Shown: positions 17,393 through 25,754 of the stretch, one piece after another | Layout: every line of letters starts with the position of its first letter | Numbering within the stretch: the first letter of the stretch is position 1 | NCBI RefSeq assembly: GCF_003052515.2 | Contig: NZ_QARE02000022.1 | Coordinates: 20,898-84,897, forward strand | From: Pseudomonas sp. RIT409 | GTDB lineage: Bacteria; Pseudomonadota; Gammaproteobacteria; Pseudomonadales; Pseudomonadaceae | Direction of reading: 5' to 3' | DNA length: 64,000 bases | Made by a program: the position numbers and the translations under genes | Notes under the pieces: generated by a model | The model's input: the letters and a program-made list of their open reading frames with translations, nothing else | Told to the model about the DNA's origin: nothing | Database searches by the model: none

Positions 17393-17853
17393 TGCTGCGA
17401 CATGGCTGGACGGTGTTGTTCCATGACGGTGTAATTTTACAGCTACGCAAATTGCAAGAAGCCGCCGCCCGAGCTGAACAGAACGATCCGCAAGGTTTTG
17501 AAAGCAACGCCAACGTCAAGCTGTTTCGGGCATTGAGCCATCTGATCATGGAGGCTGTACCTGCCGATCCAGGCCGTGACGAGTTCCGCCAAGGAAACAC
17601 GTTGGGCACCGCCCACCGACATTGGCGGCGGGCAAAAATTGGCAGGCGCTTCCGGCTGTTCTACCGCTATGACTCAAAATCCAAGGTCATCGTCTATGCG
17701 TGGGTCAATGATGAAAATACGCTTAGGTCCGCAGGTAGCAAATCCGATCCCTATACCGTATTCGAAAAGATGTTGGGCCGCGGCAACCCTCCAGATGACT
17801 GGAATGCGTTGATTACAGCTGCGCATAGCGACTGGCGCGAGCCCATGCCATAA
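17392..17853 (+). CDS. yhaV: YhaV type II toxin (RelE-fold ribonuclease)
   Basis: 153 residues. The sequence fits the YhaV family: HGWTVLFHDGVILQLRKLQ at the N-terminus, central HRHWRRAKIGRRFRLFYRYDSKSKVIVYAWVNDENTLR and C-terminal GNPPDDWNAL. YhaV is a ribosome-associated endoribonuclease that inhibits growth when not held by PrlF. The length is normal and no disruption is visible, so the pair is probably functional. It sits alone between two intergenic stretches, as is common for a horizontally acquired module. Confidence 0.85.
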   Translation: MLRHGWTVLFHDGVILQLRKLQEAAARAEQNDPQGFESNANVKLFRALSHLIMEAVPADPGRDEFRQGNTLGTAHRHWRRAKIGRRFRLFYRYDSKSKVIVYAWVNDENTLRSAGSKSDPYTVFEKMLGRGNPPDDWNALITAAHSDWREPMP

Positions 17854-18122
17854 GCTGCGCGACTGGGTTTGAATGAGCTACTGCTGACCGGCAACTTAGC
17901 CCGCGCGCAACGCCCGTGCACGCACGCGATCAGCATCCGTGGTCGCGGAAAACCTTCGCTCGCGATCATTGAACGCGGCCCGACGCGGCCTGGCTGGAAA
18001 AAACGCCGGGCGGGCTAGTAATTCGCCTGACCAATCTCCATTTAGCTAGTCTGCGCACCGTGAACCCGGCCGCTGTCCGGCCAGGCGCAGGGCGCCCACC
18101 GAGCCACAGGAAGAATTGAACC

Positions 18123-18629
18123 ATGACCAATCGAACCGAAACCGCGCTGCTGGCTGGCGGCTGCTTCTGGGGCATGCAGGATCTGCTGCGCCGCTATCCG
18201 GGGGTGGTCTCCACGCGCGTTGGCTACTCCGGCGGCGACGTGGAGAATGCGACCTACCGCAACCATGGCACCCATGCCGAAGCCATCGAGATCGTCTTCG
18301 ATCCATCTGTGTTGAGTTACCGCAAGATTCTGGAGTTCTTCTTCCAGATCCACGACCCGTCCACCGCCAACCGGCAAGGCAACGACATCGGGCTGAGCTA
18401 CCGCTCGGCAATTTTCTACCTGAACGAAGAACAGAAGCAGATCGCCGAAGACACGGTGAAGGACGTCGACGCCTCGGGCCTGTGGCCCGGCAAGGTGGTG
18501 ACCGAGATCAGTCCGGCCGGTGCGTTCTGGGAAGCCGAGCCCGAGCATCAGGATTATCTGGAGCGCATCCCGAACGGTTATACCTGTCACTTCATTCGCA
18601 AGGATTGGGTGTTGCCGAAGCGGTCTTGA
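18123..18629 (+). CDS. msrA: Peptide-methionine (S)-S-oxide reductase MsrA
   Basis: 168 residues. The catalytic GGCFWGMQDLL with the nucleophilic Cys comes near the N-terminus, followed by VVSTRVGYSGG. MsrA reduces methionine-S-sulfoxide in oxidised proteins using thioredoxin. This is a short cytoplasmic form, about 40 residues shorter than the long pseudomonad MsrA and lacking the usual extra C-terminal recycling cysteines (only one Cys near the end, YTCHFIRKDW). It probably is a second msrA. An AGGAAG ribosome site lies upstream of the ATG. Confidence 0.92.
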   Translation: MTNRTETALLAGGCFWGMQDLLRRYPGVVSTRVGYSGGDVENATYRNHGTHAEAIEIVFDPSVLSYRKILEFFFQIHDPSTANRQGNDIGLSYRSAIFYLNEEQKQIAEDTVKDVDASGLWPGKVVTEISPAGAFWEAEPEHQDYLERIPNGYTCHFIRKDWVLPKRS

Positions 18630-19157
18630 GCACGCCATCGATAGACGCCGTTTGATCGCGCTCACCTGTCAGAGCCGAGCAAACGGCGCCTCGTGCCTGA
18701 GCGCCGATCCTGCCGGGCAACGATGCCCACAATTGCAGCCTGCCCAGCCCAAGCGTTACTCCAGGGCCTGCCACATCGCGCCAGCCGTTGCGCGTCCAAG
18801 TGTTTGTCCAGCAACAGTCGCCAAGCAAAACAGGTGACATTGACGCATGGCAGTCAACGCTTTTGACGGCTTCTTTTCCCTCCCCCGCCCGGTTTGCCCT
18901 TTCAAACCGCCGCCTGCCGGTCACCGGCACAGCCATTGCTATGACGCTCTGACGCTATCGATTCGCGAACCGTTTGTGTGTCTGCCGAGCCTTTCCACGC
19001 CGCGATCGCGCAGCGGTGGTCATTCGGACGCGTCACTGCAGCGTGCCCGGCGGGTCGGGGAAGGTGTACATCGCGTTCAGCACGTTTCGCCTATCCAGCC
19101 CCGCGAGCTGTCGGTTTCGCAGCGAGCCGCCGAGCCCACGATTCCAAGGAGCCTTAC
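18630..19157. other. Intergenic leader of the organosulfur monooxygenase genes
   Basis: 528 bases. Short open frames here (for example 18847-19161) overlap the following gene's start and resemble no family. The notable content is a sigma-54 promoter candidate at 18925-18940, described separately. Confidence 0.4.
18925..18940 (+). promoter_or_regulatory. Sigma-54 (RpoN) promoter candidate
   Basis: CGGCACAGCCATTGCT matches the -24/-12 consensus TGGCACG-N4-TTGCW at nearly all key positions, with GG and GC exactly ten bases apart. It lies about 218 bases upstream of the LLM monooxygenase start, on the same strand. Sulfone/sulfonate (sfn) genes of Pseudomonas putida are known to be RpoN-dependent via SfnR, so the location makes sense. 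Confidence 0.55.
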
Positions 19158-20531
19158 ATGAGCCAACGTCCCGACACCCTCAAACTCGGCCTGTTTCTGC
19201 GGGCCACCGGGCACCATATCGCCGCATGGCGCGACAGCGGTTCGCAGGCCGACGCGGGCATCCGCCTCGACCATTTCATCGACTTGGCCCGCAAGGCAGA
19301 AGCGGCCGGTTTCGACACCCTGTTCCTGGCCGATAGTGTGTCGGTACGGGGCATCGATGCGCCGACGTTCGACCGGGTGATCGCCCCCAGCCTGAGCTTC
19401 GAGCCGCTGACGCTGCTGTCGGCACTGGCCACCGTAACGTCACGCATTGGCTTGGTCGCCACTGCCAGCACCAGTTACAGCGAACCGTTCAACCTTGCGC
19501 GCCAGTTCGCTTCGCTGGACCACATCAGCGGCGGCCGGGTTGGCTGGAACCTGGTGACCAGCAGTGACCCGGATGCCGCCAAGAACTTCGGCGGGGCTAC
19601 CGAGCGGGATCAACCCGCGCACGCTGATCGCTACAGCCGAGCCAGGGAGTTCCATAAGGTGGTGAACGCGCTCTGGGACAGTTGGGAGGACGACGCCCTG
19701 CTGCTGGACAAGGCTGACGGTGTGTTTCTGGACCGCGATAAGTTGCACCTGGCTGACCACCACGGTGAGCATTTTCACGTGCGCGGACCGCTGAACGTGC
19801 TGCGTTCGCCCCAGGGCCGACCGGTGCTGGTGCAGGCCGGGGCCTCGGAAGATGGTCGCGCGCTGGCCGCTGCCACTGCCGAAGCCATCTTCGCCGCCCA
19901 CCAGAGCCTGGCCGATGCCCAGGCGTTCTACAGCGACATCAAGACACGCGCCGCAGTCTTGGGCCGCAAACCCGAACACATCAAGATTCTGCCGGGGGTG
20001 ACCATCTTCACCGCGCCCACCTCCGCCGAAGCCCACGCCAAACATCAGCGCCTGCAAAACCTGGTGCATCCGCAGGTGGGGCTGAGCCTGCTGTCCGGAC
20101 TATTGGGCGGCATCGATCTGTCTCACCTGCCGCTGGACGGCCCCCTGCCCCAGGACCTGCCGGCCAGCAATGCCTCGAAGAGCCGACAGCAACTGATTCT
20201 GCAACTGGCGGCCGAGGGGCTGAGTATCCGTGAGCTGTACTTGCGACTGGCGGGCGCTCGCGGGCATTGGACACTGGTGGGCTCGCCCGAAGAAGTCGTC
20301 GATCAGTTGCAGGCCTGGTTCGAAGGCTATGGCGCGGACGGGTTCAACATCCTGCCGCCGACATACCCGGAAGGTCTGGACGACTTCATCGCGCTGATCC
20401 TCCCTGAACTGAAGCGTCGGGGGTTGGTGCCCCAAGACGGCCCGAGTGGGAGCACCCTGCGCGAACGCCTGGGCCTGCCTCGGCCTGCACACCCGGCCAC
20501 GTTGCTGCGAAGCCAGCCTGCGACCGTTTGA
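19158..20531 (+). CDS. LLM-class FMN-dependent monooxygenase (NtaA/SnaA/DszA/DmoA family)
   Basis: 457 residues from the ATG giving MSQRPDTLKLG, with AAGGAG seven bases upstream. Family signatures include FDTLFLADS near residue 60, GLVATASTSYSEPFNLARQFASLDHISGGRVGWNLVTS around 100-140, and a C-terminal FNILPPTYPEGLDDF. These enzymes use reduced FMN supplied by a separate reductase to oxygenate nitrilotriacetate, dibenzothiophene sulfone, dimethyl sulfide or sulfone-type substrates. The next gene, 42 bases downstream, encodes an SfnB/DszC-like enzyme, so organosulfur scavenging is the likely role. The exact substrate is unknown. Confidence 0.88.
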   Translation: MSQRPDTLKLGLFLRATGHHIAAWRDSGSQADAGIRLDHFIDLARKAEAAGFDTLFLADSVSVRGIDAPTFDRVIAPSLSFEPLTLLSALATVTSRIGLVATASTSYSEPFNLARQFASLDHISGGRVGWNLVTSSDPDAAKNFGGATERDQPAHADRYSRAREFHKVVNALWDSWEDDALLLDKADGVFLDRDKLHLADHHGEHFHVRGPLNVLRSPQGRPVLVQAGASEDGRALAAATAEAIFAAHQSLADAQAFYSDIKTRAAVLGRKPEHIKILPGVTIFTAPTSAEAHAKHQRLQNLVHPQVGLSLLSGLLGGIDLSHLPLDGPLPQDLPASNASKSRQQLILQLAAEGLSIRELYLRLAGARGHWTLVGSPEEVVDQLQAWFEGYGADGFNILPPTYPEGLDDFIALILPELKRRGLVPQDGPSGSTLRERLGLPRPAHPATLLRSQPATV

Positions 20532-20573
20532 CCCCTCACCCTATTCACCGGCCACTTGAAGAAGCGAGCGTGT

Positions 20574-21800
20574 ATGACCCATCAAATCAACGCGGCCTGG
20601 GGCGCAGGCCCCTCTGCCAGTTATGAACAACTGGCCGAGCGCTTTCGTCCGCTGTTTGCGCACTTGCGCGGAGGAGCAATCAGCCGCGAACTGGAGCGTC
20701 GGTTGCCCATTGAAGAACTGCAATTGCTCAAAGCGTCCGGGTTCACGGCGCTGCGGGTTCCGAAGGCGTTCGGCGGTGGCGGCGTCAGCCTGCCGGAACT
20801 GACCAACTTGTTGATCGAATTGGGCGAGGCCGATTCCAACCTGGTGCAGGCGTTGCGCGGCCATATCGGCTTCATCGAAAACCTGCTCAACAGTCGCGAC
20901 GAAGAGCGCCGCAAGCTGTGGTTCGAACGCCTGGTGCGTGGCGAGACCGTAGGGCCGGCCACCGGCGAGGTGGGGGCCAGCCTGCAATCGCACCTCAGTT
21001 CGAAGCTGTACCTGGACGGCGAACAATGGCGCATCGACGGCAATAAGTTCTACACCACCGGTTGCCTGTACAGCGACTGGATCGATGTCGCCGTCAGCGA
21101 TCACGAGGACAAGCGCGTCTTCGTGACGGTACGGCGCGATGCCGAAGGCGTCGAGGTGGTGGACGACTGGAACGGCTTCGGCCAGCGCCTGACCGCCAGC
21201 GGCACCACCCATGTCAGGGGCGTGGCGGTGGACACCCGCAACATCGTCAGTGTGGACGACAAATTTCAGTATGCCCCGGCCCTGTATCAGATCGTCCACT
21301 TGGCCAACTTGGCAGGCATCGGCCGTGCACTCAGCGGCGAAGTGGCTGCGGCAGTCGCCAGCCGTACCCGCAGTTTCAGCAACGGCAACGCCACGCGGGT
21401 GGCCCAGGATCCGCAAGTGCTCCAAGTGGTAGGCAGTCTGCGTGCGGCAGCCTACAGCGCCGGGGCCATCGTTCTGAAAACGGCCGAAGCGCTGGAGCGC
21501 GCCTACCAGGCCCGGCTGCACGGCGACGCAGCCCAATTGAAGCAAGCGGTCGATATCGCGGAGCTGGAGATCGCGCAGTCTCAAACAGTGGTCAGCGACC
21601 TGATTCTGGACGCGAGCACGCGGATGTTCGATGCCTTGAGTGCGTCGGCCACGCTGCGCCCTCAGGGCCTGGACCGGTTCTGGCGCAATGCCCGCACCCT
21701 GACCTCCCATAACCCCCGCATCTACAAGGATCGAATCGTCGGGGACTATGCCGTCAACGGCACTCCACCGCCCGCGCAATGGAAAATCGGCATCGCCTGA
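20574..21800 (+). CDS. SfnB/DszC-like acyl-CoA dehydrogenase-fold flavin monooxygenase
   Basis: 408 residues from the ATG giving MTHQINAAWG; a TTG six codons upstream is less likely. The fold is that of acyl-CoA dehydrogenase. VPKAFGGGGVSLPELTNLLIELGEADSNLVQALRGH and NKFYTTGCLYSDWIDVAV match the SfnB/DszC/NcnH-like branch, which works as a flavin-dependent oxygenase rather than a CoA dehydrogenase. It is probably co-transcribed with the LLM monooxygenase and serves sulfur acquisition under sulfate limitation. No flavin reductase or transporter gene is adjacent. Confidence 0.85.
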   Translation: MTHQINAAWGAGPSASYEQLAERFRPLFAHLRGGAISRELERRLPIEELQLLKASGFTALRVPKAFGGGGVSLPELTNLLIELGEADSNLVQALRGHIGFIENLLNSRDEERRKLWFERLVRGETVGPATGEVGASLQSHLSSKLYLDGEQWRIDGNKFYTTGCLYSDWIDVAVSDHEDKRVFVTVRRDAEGVEVVDDWNGFGQRLTASGTTHVRGVAVDTRNIVSVDDKFQYAPALYQIVHLANLAGIGRALSGEVAAAVASRTRSFSNGNATRVAQDPQVLQVVGSLRAAAYSAGAIVLKTAEALERAYQARLHGDAAQLKQAVDIAELEIAQSQTVVSDLILDASTRMFDALSASATLRPQGLDRFWRNARTLTSHNPRIYKDRIVGDYAVNGTPPPAQWKIGIA

Positions 21801-21974
21801 GTGCGGGCGTTCGGCTCACTCACGGGGCTGACGGCTCCCGTGTGCCGTCACGGGGGTCTGTGACGGCCATCCGGGTGCCCGATTCTGCCAAAGGACAGGC
21901 TGGCCGGTGTCCGCTCAATATCCCTGCGTATACTCGGGCGATGACAGGAAAACGCTCAGATAACGGAGGGCACG

Positions 21975-22931
21975 ATGCCAGAAGAAAGTCCATTCAGGCG
22001 TTCTCCGGGCACCGGCAGCGCTGCAGATCATTCATGGTGCGACCGCTATGACCTGTCCTTCGGGCGCGACAATGGCGGGCCGACCTGGCACTTTACCCCC
22101 GAGTCACAGGGTGACGTTGGGCCGTCTCTTTCTGCCGACGCGCCCCAACGCCTGGCCACATTGTCACTGCGCTCGCCCTCCCTCTCGCACCCGTCGTCAA
22201 TTCCAACGCCCTGTAGCCCGACCGAACAGGCCCGCAATGCGCATCTGAAAGCCATGGGTGAGCTCACGGTGTCCATCGCTCACGAAATCTGCCAACCGCT
22301 GCTGGCTATCGCCTCGAATGCCGCTGCGTGTATGCGCTGGCTGCAGCGCGACACACCGAACCTGAACGAGGCCCTGGATGGCCTGGCGGACATCCGCAAG
22401 GACTGCGAACGGGCCGCCGGGATCGTGGCCTCGCTGCGCGCATTGGCCAAGCAATCGATTTGCACGCCGCAGGCGGTGAACGTGAACGAGGTCATCGAGG
22501 AAGCCATCCGCCTGAACACCCCCGCGTTGTTGCGTCACCGCATCACGCTGGAGCCACGACTGGACGCCGATCAATGCGTGACCGCTGATGCGATACAGAT
22601 CCAGCAATTGGTGTTCAACCTGATCGCCAATGCCATCGAGGCGGTGGCCGCCCACCTGCGTACGGGAGGGGTGCTCAGGGTCTCGTCCCGTTCGCTGCGC
22701 GATGGCGTGCAAGTGAGTGTCGAAGACAACGGCCCCGGCATTCCGCTCCACGCCCGGCAGCAGATCTTCGACGCGTTTTACACCACCAAGGCCAGCGGCC
22801 TGGGCATGGGCCTGACCATTTGCCGATCAGTCATCGATGCACACAAAGGCAACCTCTACGCCGAGACCTCTGAACTGGGCGGGGCGATGATCCGTTTCCA
22901 ACTGCCCACGGGGTGCCTGAATCGGGCCTGA
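21975..22931 (+). CDS. Orphan soluble histidine kinase, FixL/DctB-like transmitter
   Basis: 318 residues; ATG with GGAGGG at a good distance. About 85 unstructured, Ser/Pro-rich N-terminal residues are followed directly by the transmitter. The dimerisation box is SIAHEICQPLLAI, close to the HEVNQPL form of FixL-like kinases but with Cys in place of Asn. N-box QQLVFNLIANAIEAV, G1 DNGPGIP and G2 GLGMGL are intact. There is no membrane segment and no recognisable PAS or GAF domain, so the input is unknown; a partner sensor protein is possible. No response regulator is adjacent. Confidence 0.85.
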   Translation: MPEESPFRRSPGTGSAADHSWCDRYDLSFGRDNGGPTWHFTPESQGDVGPSLSADAPQRLATLSLRSPSLSHPSSIPTPCSPTEQARNAHLKAMGELTVSIAHEICQPLLAIASNAAACMRWLQRDTPNLNEALDGLADIRKDCERAAGIVASLRALAKQSICTPQAVNVNEVIEEAIRLNTPALLRHRITLEPRLDADQCVTADAIQIQQLVFNLIANAIEAVAAHLRTGGVLRVSSRSLRDGVQVSVEDNGPGIPLHARQQIFDAFYTTKASGLGMGLTICRSVIDAHKGNLYAETSELGGAMIRFQLPTGCLNRA

Positions 22932-23033
22932 GCGGGTGCGGCCTAGGCTCTGTCTGAGAAGCCTTGATACGCGGTGATGCTGCGTCGAAAACCGCCTCGC
23001 CTGACCTTCGTCCCAAGACGCTTCAACGAGAGC

Positions 23034-24419
23034 CTAGAGCAATGCCGACAGGCGCACGTCGGCCGCCAATACCCGGTGCAACTGCCCGTTGGCCGCGAAA
23101 ATCGGCACCGAGACCGTGATGCAAAAAGCGTCGGTCGCCGAGGAACGGTACACCGGCGTGATATGGCTGCTGAGCTGCTCGGCCACGGCTCTGAACCATG
23201 GACGCTGCGCCCAGTTGCGCCCTTTGCAGCTCGGTGCCTTGCTGTCCGTTTCCAACCCGATGTTCTCGCTGATCTGCGTACCGTTGCGATCCACCATGTA
23301 AAACAGCTCGAATCGCTGATCGCGCTGCAGGGTGTCGCGCATGAAGCGCTCGGCGGCTTGCACATCGCCATTCATGGCGGCCTCGCTGCCCAACCGCTCG
23401 ACGGTGTGCTGAATGGCCTTGTGCATCTCCAGCCGAAAGCCGCCCAGGCCGTTCAACAGGTGATCGCCACTGTTGCGCACGGCGTCACTGTGAGTCAGCA
23501 CCTGACCGGCATTGCTCAACAGCTCGGCAGCCACCCCCGCGATGTTCTGCACGTCGCGGTTGATGGCATGCACAGCGATCCCGATGTGTTCGGTGCCCGA
23601 GGCGATGTGACCGACGCGCTGGTCCAACTGATCCATGGCCGACTGAGTACCGTGCAGGTCCTCGCCCATGCGGGTCATCCCTTCCCGACCATCGGCGACG
23701 GCCGCGTGCATGATTTTCCCGGCAGCACCCAACTGATCCATGTCTGCCCTGAAGCGCTCGATGATCTGGCTGACCCGAGCGGTGGACTCGGTGGTGTGCC
23801 CTGCCAGCCGGCGCACCTCGTCGGCGACCACAGCGAAGCCCCGGCCATGTTCGCCTGCGCGGGCCGCTTCGATGGCAGCGTTCAACGCCAGTAAGTTGGT
23901 TTGCTGTGAAATGCTGGCGATCACCCCCAGCACCTGACTGACTTCTTCGAGCTGCCCGAACAATTGGTCAATCACCGCTTCGAGCTTTTGCTCGCTGGCG
24001 CCGATCGCATCCACTTGCCCGAGCACTTGCTCCCCGGTCTGTTGGCATTGGCGCAGGGTCAAGGTGACCTCACTGGAGAGCTTGGCCACTTGCGCGGCGC
24101 CGGGCACCAGTTCGGTGTCCAGCGAGGTGCTGACCTGCTCGCTGGCGCTGGCGATCAGTTCCGACGCCTGAGCCAACAACTGACCGCTCTGCTCGGTGGC
24201 GCGGGCGATGCGCGCCAGTTCGGGGGCATGGGCGGCGATGTCCACGGAGGCCGCCAGGCTCTCGCCCAGCCGCTGGTGGAGGGTCTTGCTGAAGCCGTTC
24301 AAACGGGTATTCAGTGGCGAGTGGTCGGACAATTGCACCGTCAGGTCCAAGTCCTCGAACAACAGGTTCAACGCGTCATCGTCATGGGCCCGGCGTTTGT
24401 TGCCACGCAATGAAAACAT
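23034..24419 (-). CDS. Soluble methyl-accepting chemotaxis protein with C-terminal PDC/Cache-like domain
   Basis: 461 residues, with a strong GGAGG before the ATG. No membrane segment is found. The signalling hairpin tip is at about residues 165-215 (ASISQQTNLLALNAAIEAARAGE, then GRGFAVVADEVRRLAGHT), so it can bind CheA/CheW. The C-terminal 115 residues (from FELFYMVDRNGTQISENIG through RPWFRAVAEQ and TPVYRSSATDAFCITVSVPI) match a single PDC/Cache-like sensor domain. These domains are normally periplasmic and N-terminal; here one is C-terminal and cytoplasmic. There is no CheR-binding pentapeptide at the end. Confidence 0.85.
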   Translation of the reverse strand: MFSLRGNKRRAHDDDALNLLFEDLDLTVQLSDHSPLNTRLNGFSKTLHQRLGESLAASVDIAAHAPELARIARATEQSGQLLAQASELIASASEQVSTSLDTELVPGAAQVAKLSSEVTLTLRQCQQTGEQVLGQVDAIGASEQKLEAVIDQLFGQLEEVSQVLGVIASISQQTNLLALNAAIEAARAGEHGRGFAVVADEVRRLAGHTTESTARVSQIIERFRADMDQLGAAGKIMHAAVADGREGMTRMGEDLHGTQSAMDQLDQRVGHIASGTEHIGIAVHAINRDVQNIAGVAAELLSNAGQVLTHSDAVRNSGDHLLNGLGGFRLEMHKAIQHTVERLGSEAAMNGDVQAAERFMRDTLQRDQRFELFYMVDRNGTQISENIGLETDSKAPSCKGRNWAQRPWFRAVAEQLSSHITPVYRSSATDAFCITVSVPIFAANGQLHRVLAADVRLSALL

Positions 24420-24675
24420 TCGGTTTCTCCCTCCATGTGTGCAGCAAGCGCTGCAAGCACAATGCCATCAGCGCATCCTCCTTCAGCGAATTCCTCGCAC
24501 GCGGCGACCGCCGTGGGTTCCGTCGCCGCGTGACAAGGCAAACGTGCGCGGTTTCCGTCTCTGCCAAGGCCATGACAGGCACTTTTTGGTGCACAACGAC
24601 CGATACCACGGCCCGGTGCAGGTAGACTGACCCCGCGCCTTTACCCCTGACCGCACCGCCACTGGAGAACCCCGC

Positions 24676-25605
24676 GTGGAACTGCGCCAATTGCGTTACT
24701 TCGTGAAAATCGTCGAACTGGGCAGCCTGGGGCGGGCGGCCTTGGAGCTGGAGGTGGGGGTTTCCGCCTTGAGCCAGCAGATCGGCAAGCTGGAAAGCGA
24801 GCTAAGCACCCGCCTGCTGAACCGCACATCGACCGGCGTCACCGCCACCCCCGCCGGCCTTGCCTTCCTCCACCATGCCCAGTTGACCCTCCGTCAGGCC
24901 GACAATGCGGTACTGGCGGCGCACCGTGGGCGCATGAGCGGCTACGTCAGCGTTGGCCTGCCACCTACCACGGCGACGGTGCTGGCCCTGCCACTGATCG
25001 CTGCCATGCGTGAGCGCTACCCGGACATTCAATTGCATTTGGTGGAGATGCTTTCGGGTCACCTCGCTTCACAGCTCAACTCCCGCCAGATCGACCTGGC
25101 GATCCTGTTTCAGCTCGAAGGCGGCAAACGCTGGAGCGTCACCCCTTTACTGGACGAGAAGCTGTTTGTCCTCGCCTGCCCGACGTTGCGCGGCGCCCCA
25201 GTGGGCGACAGCGTGCGCCTGGCCGAGCTGGGCAACCTGCCGCTGGTCGCGCCAAGCGCGCAACACGGTCTTCGTTCGACCTTGGTCACGGCCTTCGAGC
25301 GCGCAGGCGTGGTGCCCAACATCATCATGGAAGTGGACGGCCTGGCGGTGCTGATGAATGCCGTGCGAGCCGGGCATGCGGCGACCATTCAGCCCGGTGC
25401 GGCAGCCGCACTCAGCGGTGAATCCGGACTCACGCTGGTGCAGATCGCCGACCCTCACGTCGGCCGCCGCAACCTCCTGGCGACGCTCAGCGATGACGAG
25501 CTGTCGCCAGCGGCGCTGGCCACCCGTGTCGTCATCACTGATGTCGCACGGGAGTTGGTCGCTCACCGCCAATGGCCAGGCGCGAGCTGGCTGGGGGAAC
25601 GGTGA
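24676..25605 (+). CDS. tcuR: LysR regulator of tricarballylate use
   Basis: 309 residues from a GTG with GGAG upstream. The LysR HTH (MELRQLRYFVKIVELGSLGRAALELEVGVSALSQQIGKLE) is of the CbbR/Nac-like type seen in TcuR. It lies immediately upstream of tcuABC on the same strand with a 149-base gap. In Salmonella, TcuR activates tcuABC in response to tricarballylate; the same function is inferred here from synteny. Confidence 0.85.
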   Translation: MELRQLRYFVKIVELGSLGRAALELEVGVSALSQQIGKLESELSTRLLNRTSTGVTATPAGLAFLHHAQLTLRQADNAVLAAHRGRMSGYVSVGLPPTTATVLALPLIAAMRERYPDIQLHLVEMLSGHLASQLNSRQIDLAILFQLEGGKRWSVTPLLDEKLFVLACPTLRGAPVGDSVRLAELGNLPLVAPSAQHGLRSTLVTAFERAGVVPNIIMEVDGLAVLMNAVRAGHAATIQPGAAAALSGESGLTLVQIADPHVGRRNLLATLSDDELSPAALATRVVITDVARELVAHRQWPGASWLGER

Positions 25606-25754
25606 CTCGGAGCGAGCGCCATCCACCGCCCTGACCCTTTACTAAAACTAAACACCCCAGGGTAAATCCGGTCTTTCGCGCCTCTCGACCGGTCCCTACT
25701 GTTCTCCCACTCGCCGACAGCCCTGTTCCAACTGAAGGCGTTCGAGGAGAAAGC

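Noticed and set aside
18847..19161. Small ORF before the LLM monooxygenase
   Set aside because: No family, no good ribosome site, overlaps the leader and the sigma-54 promoter candidate.
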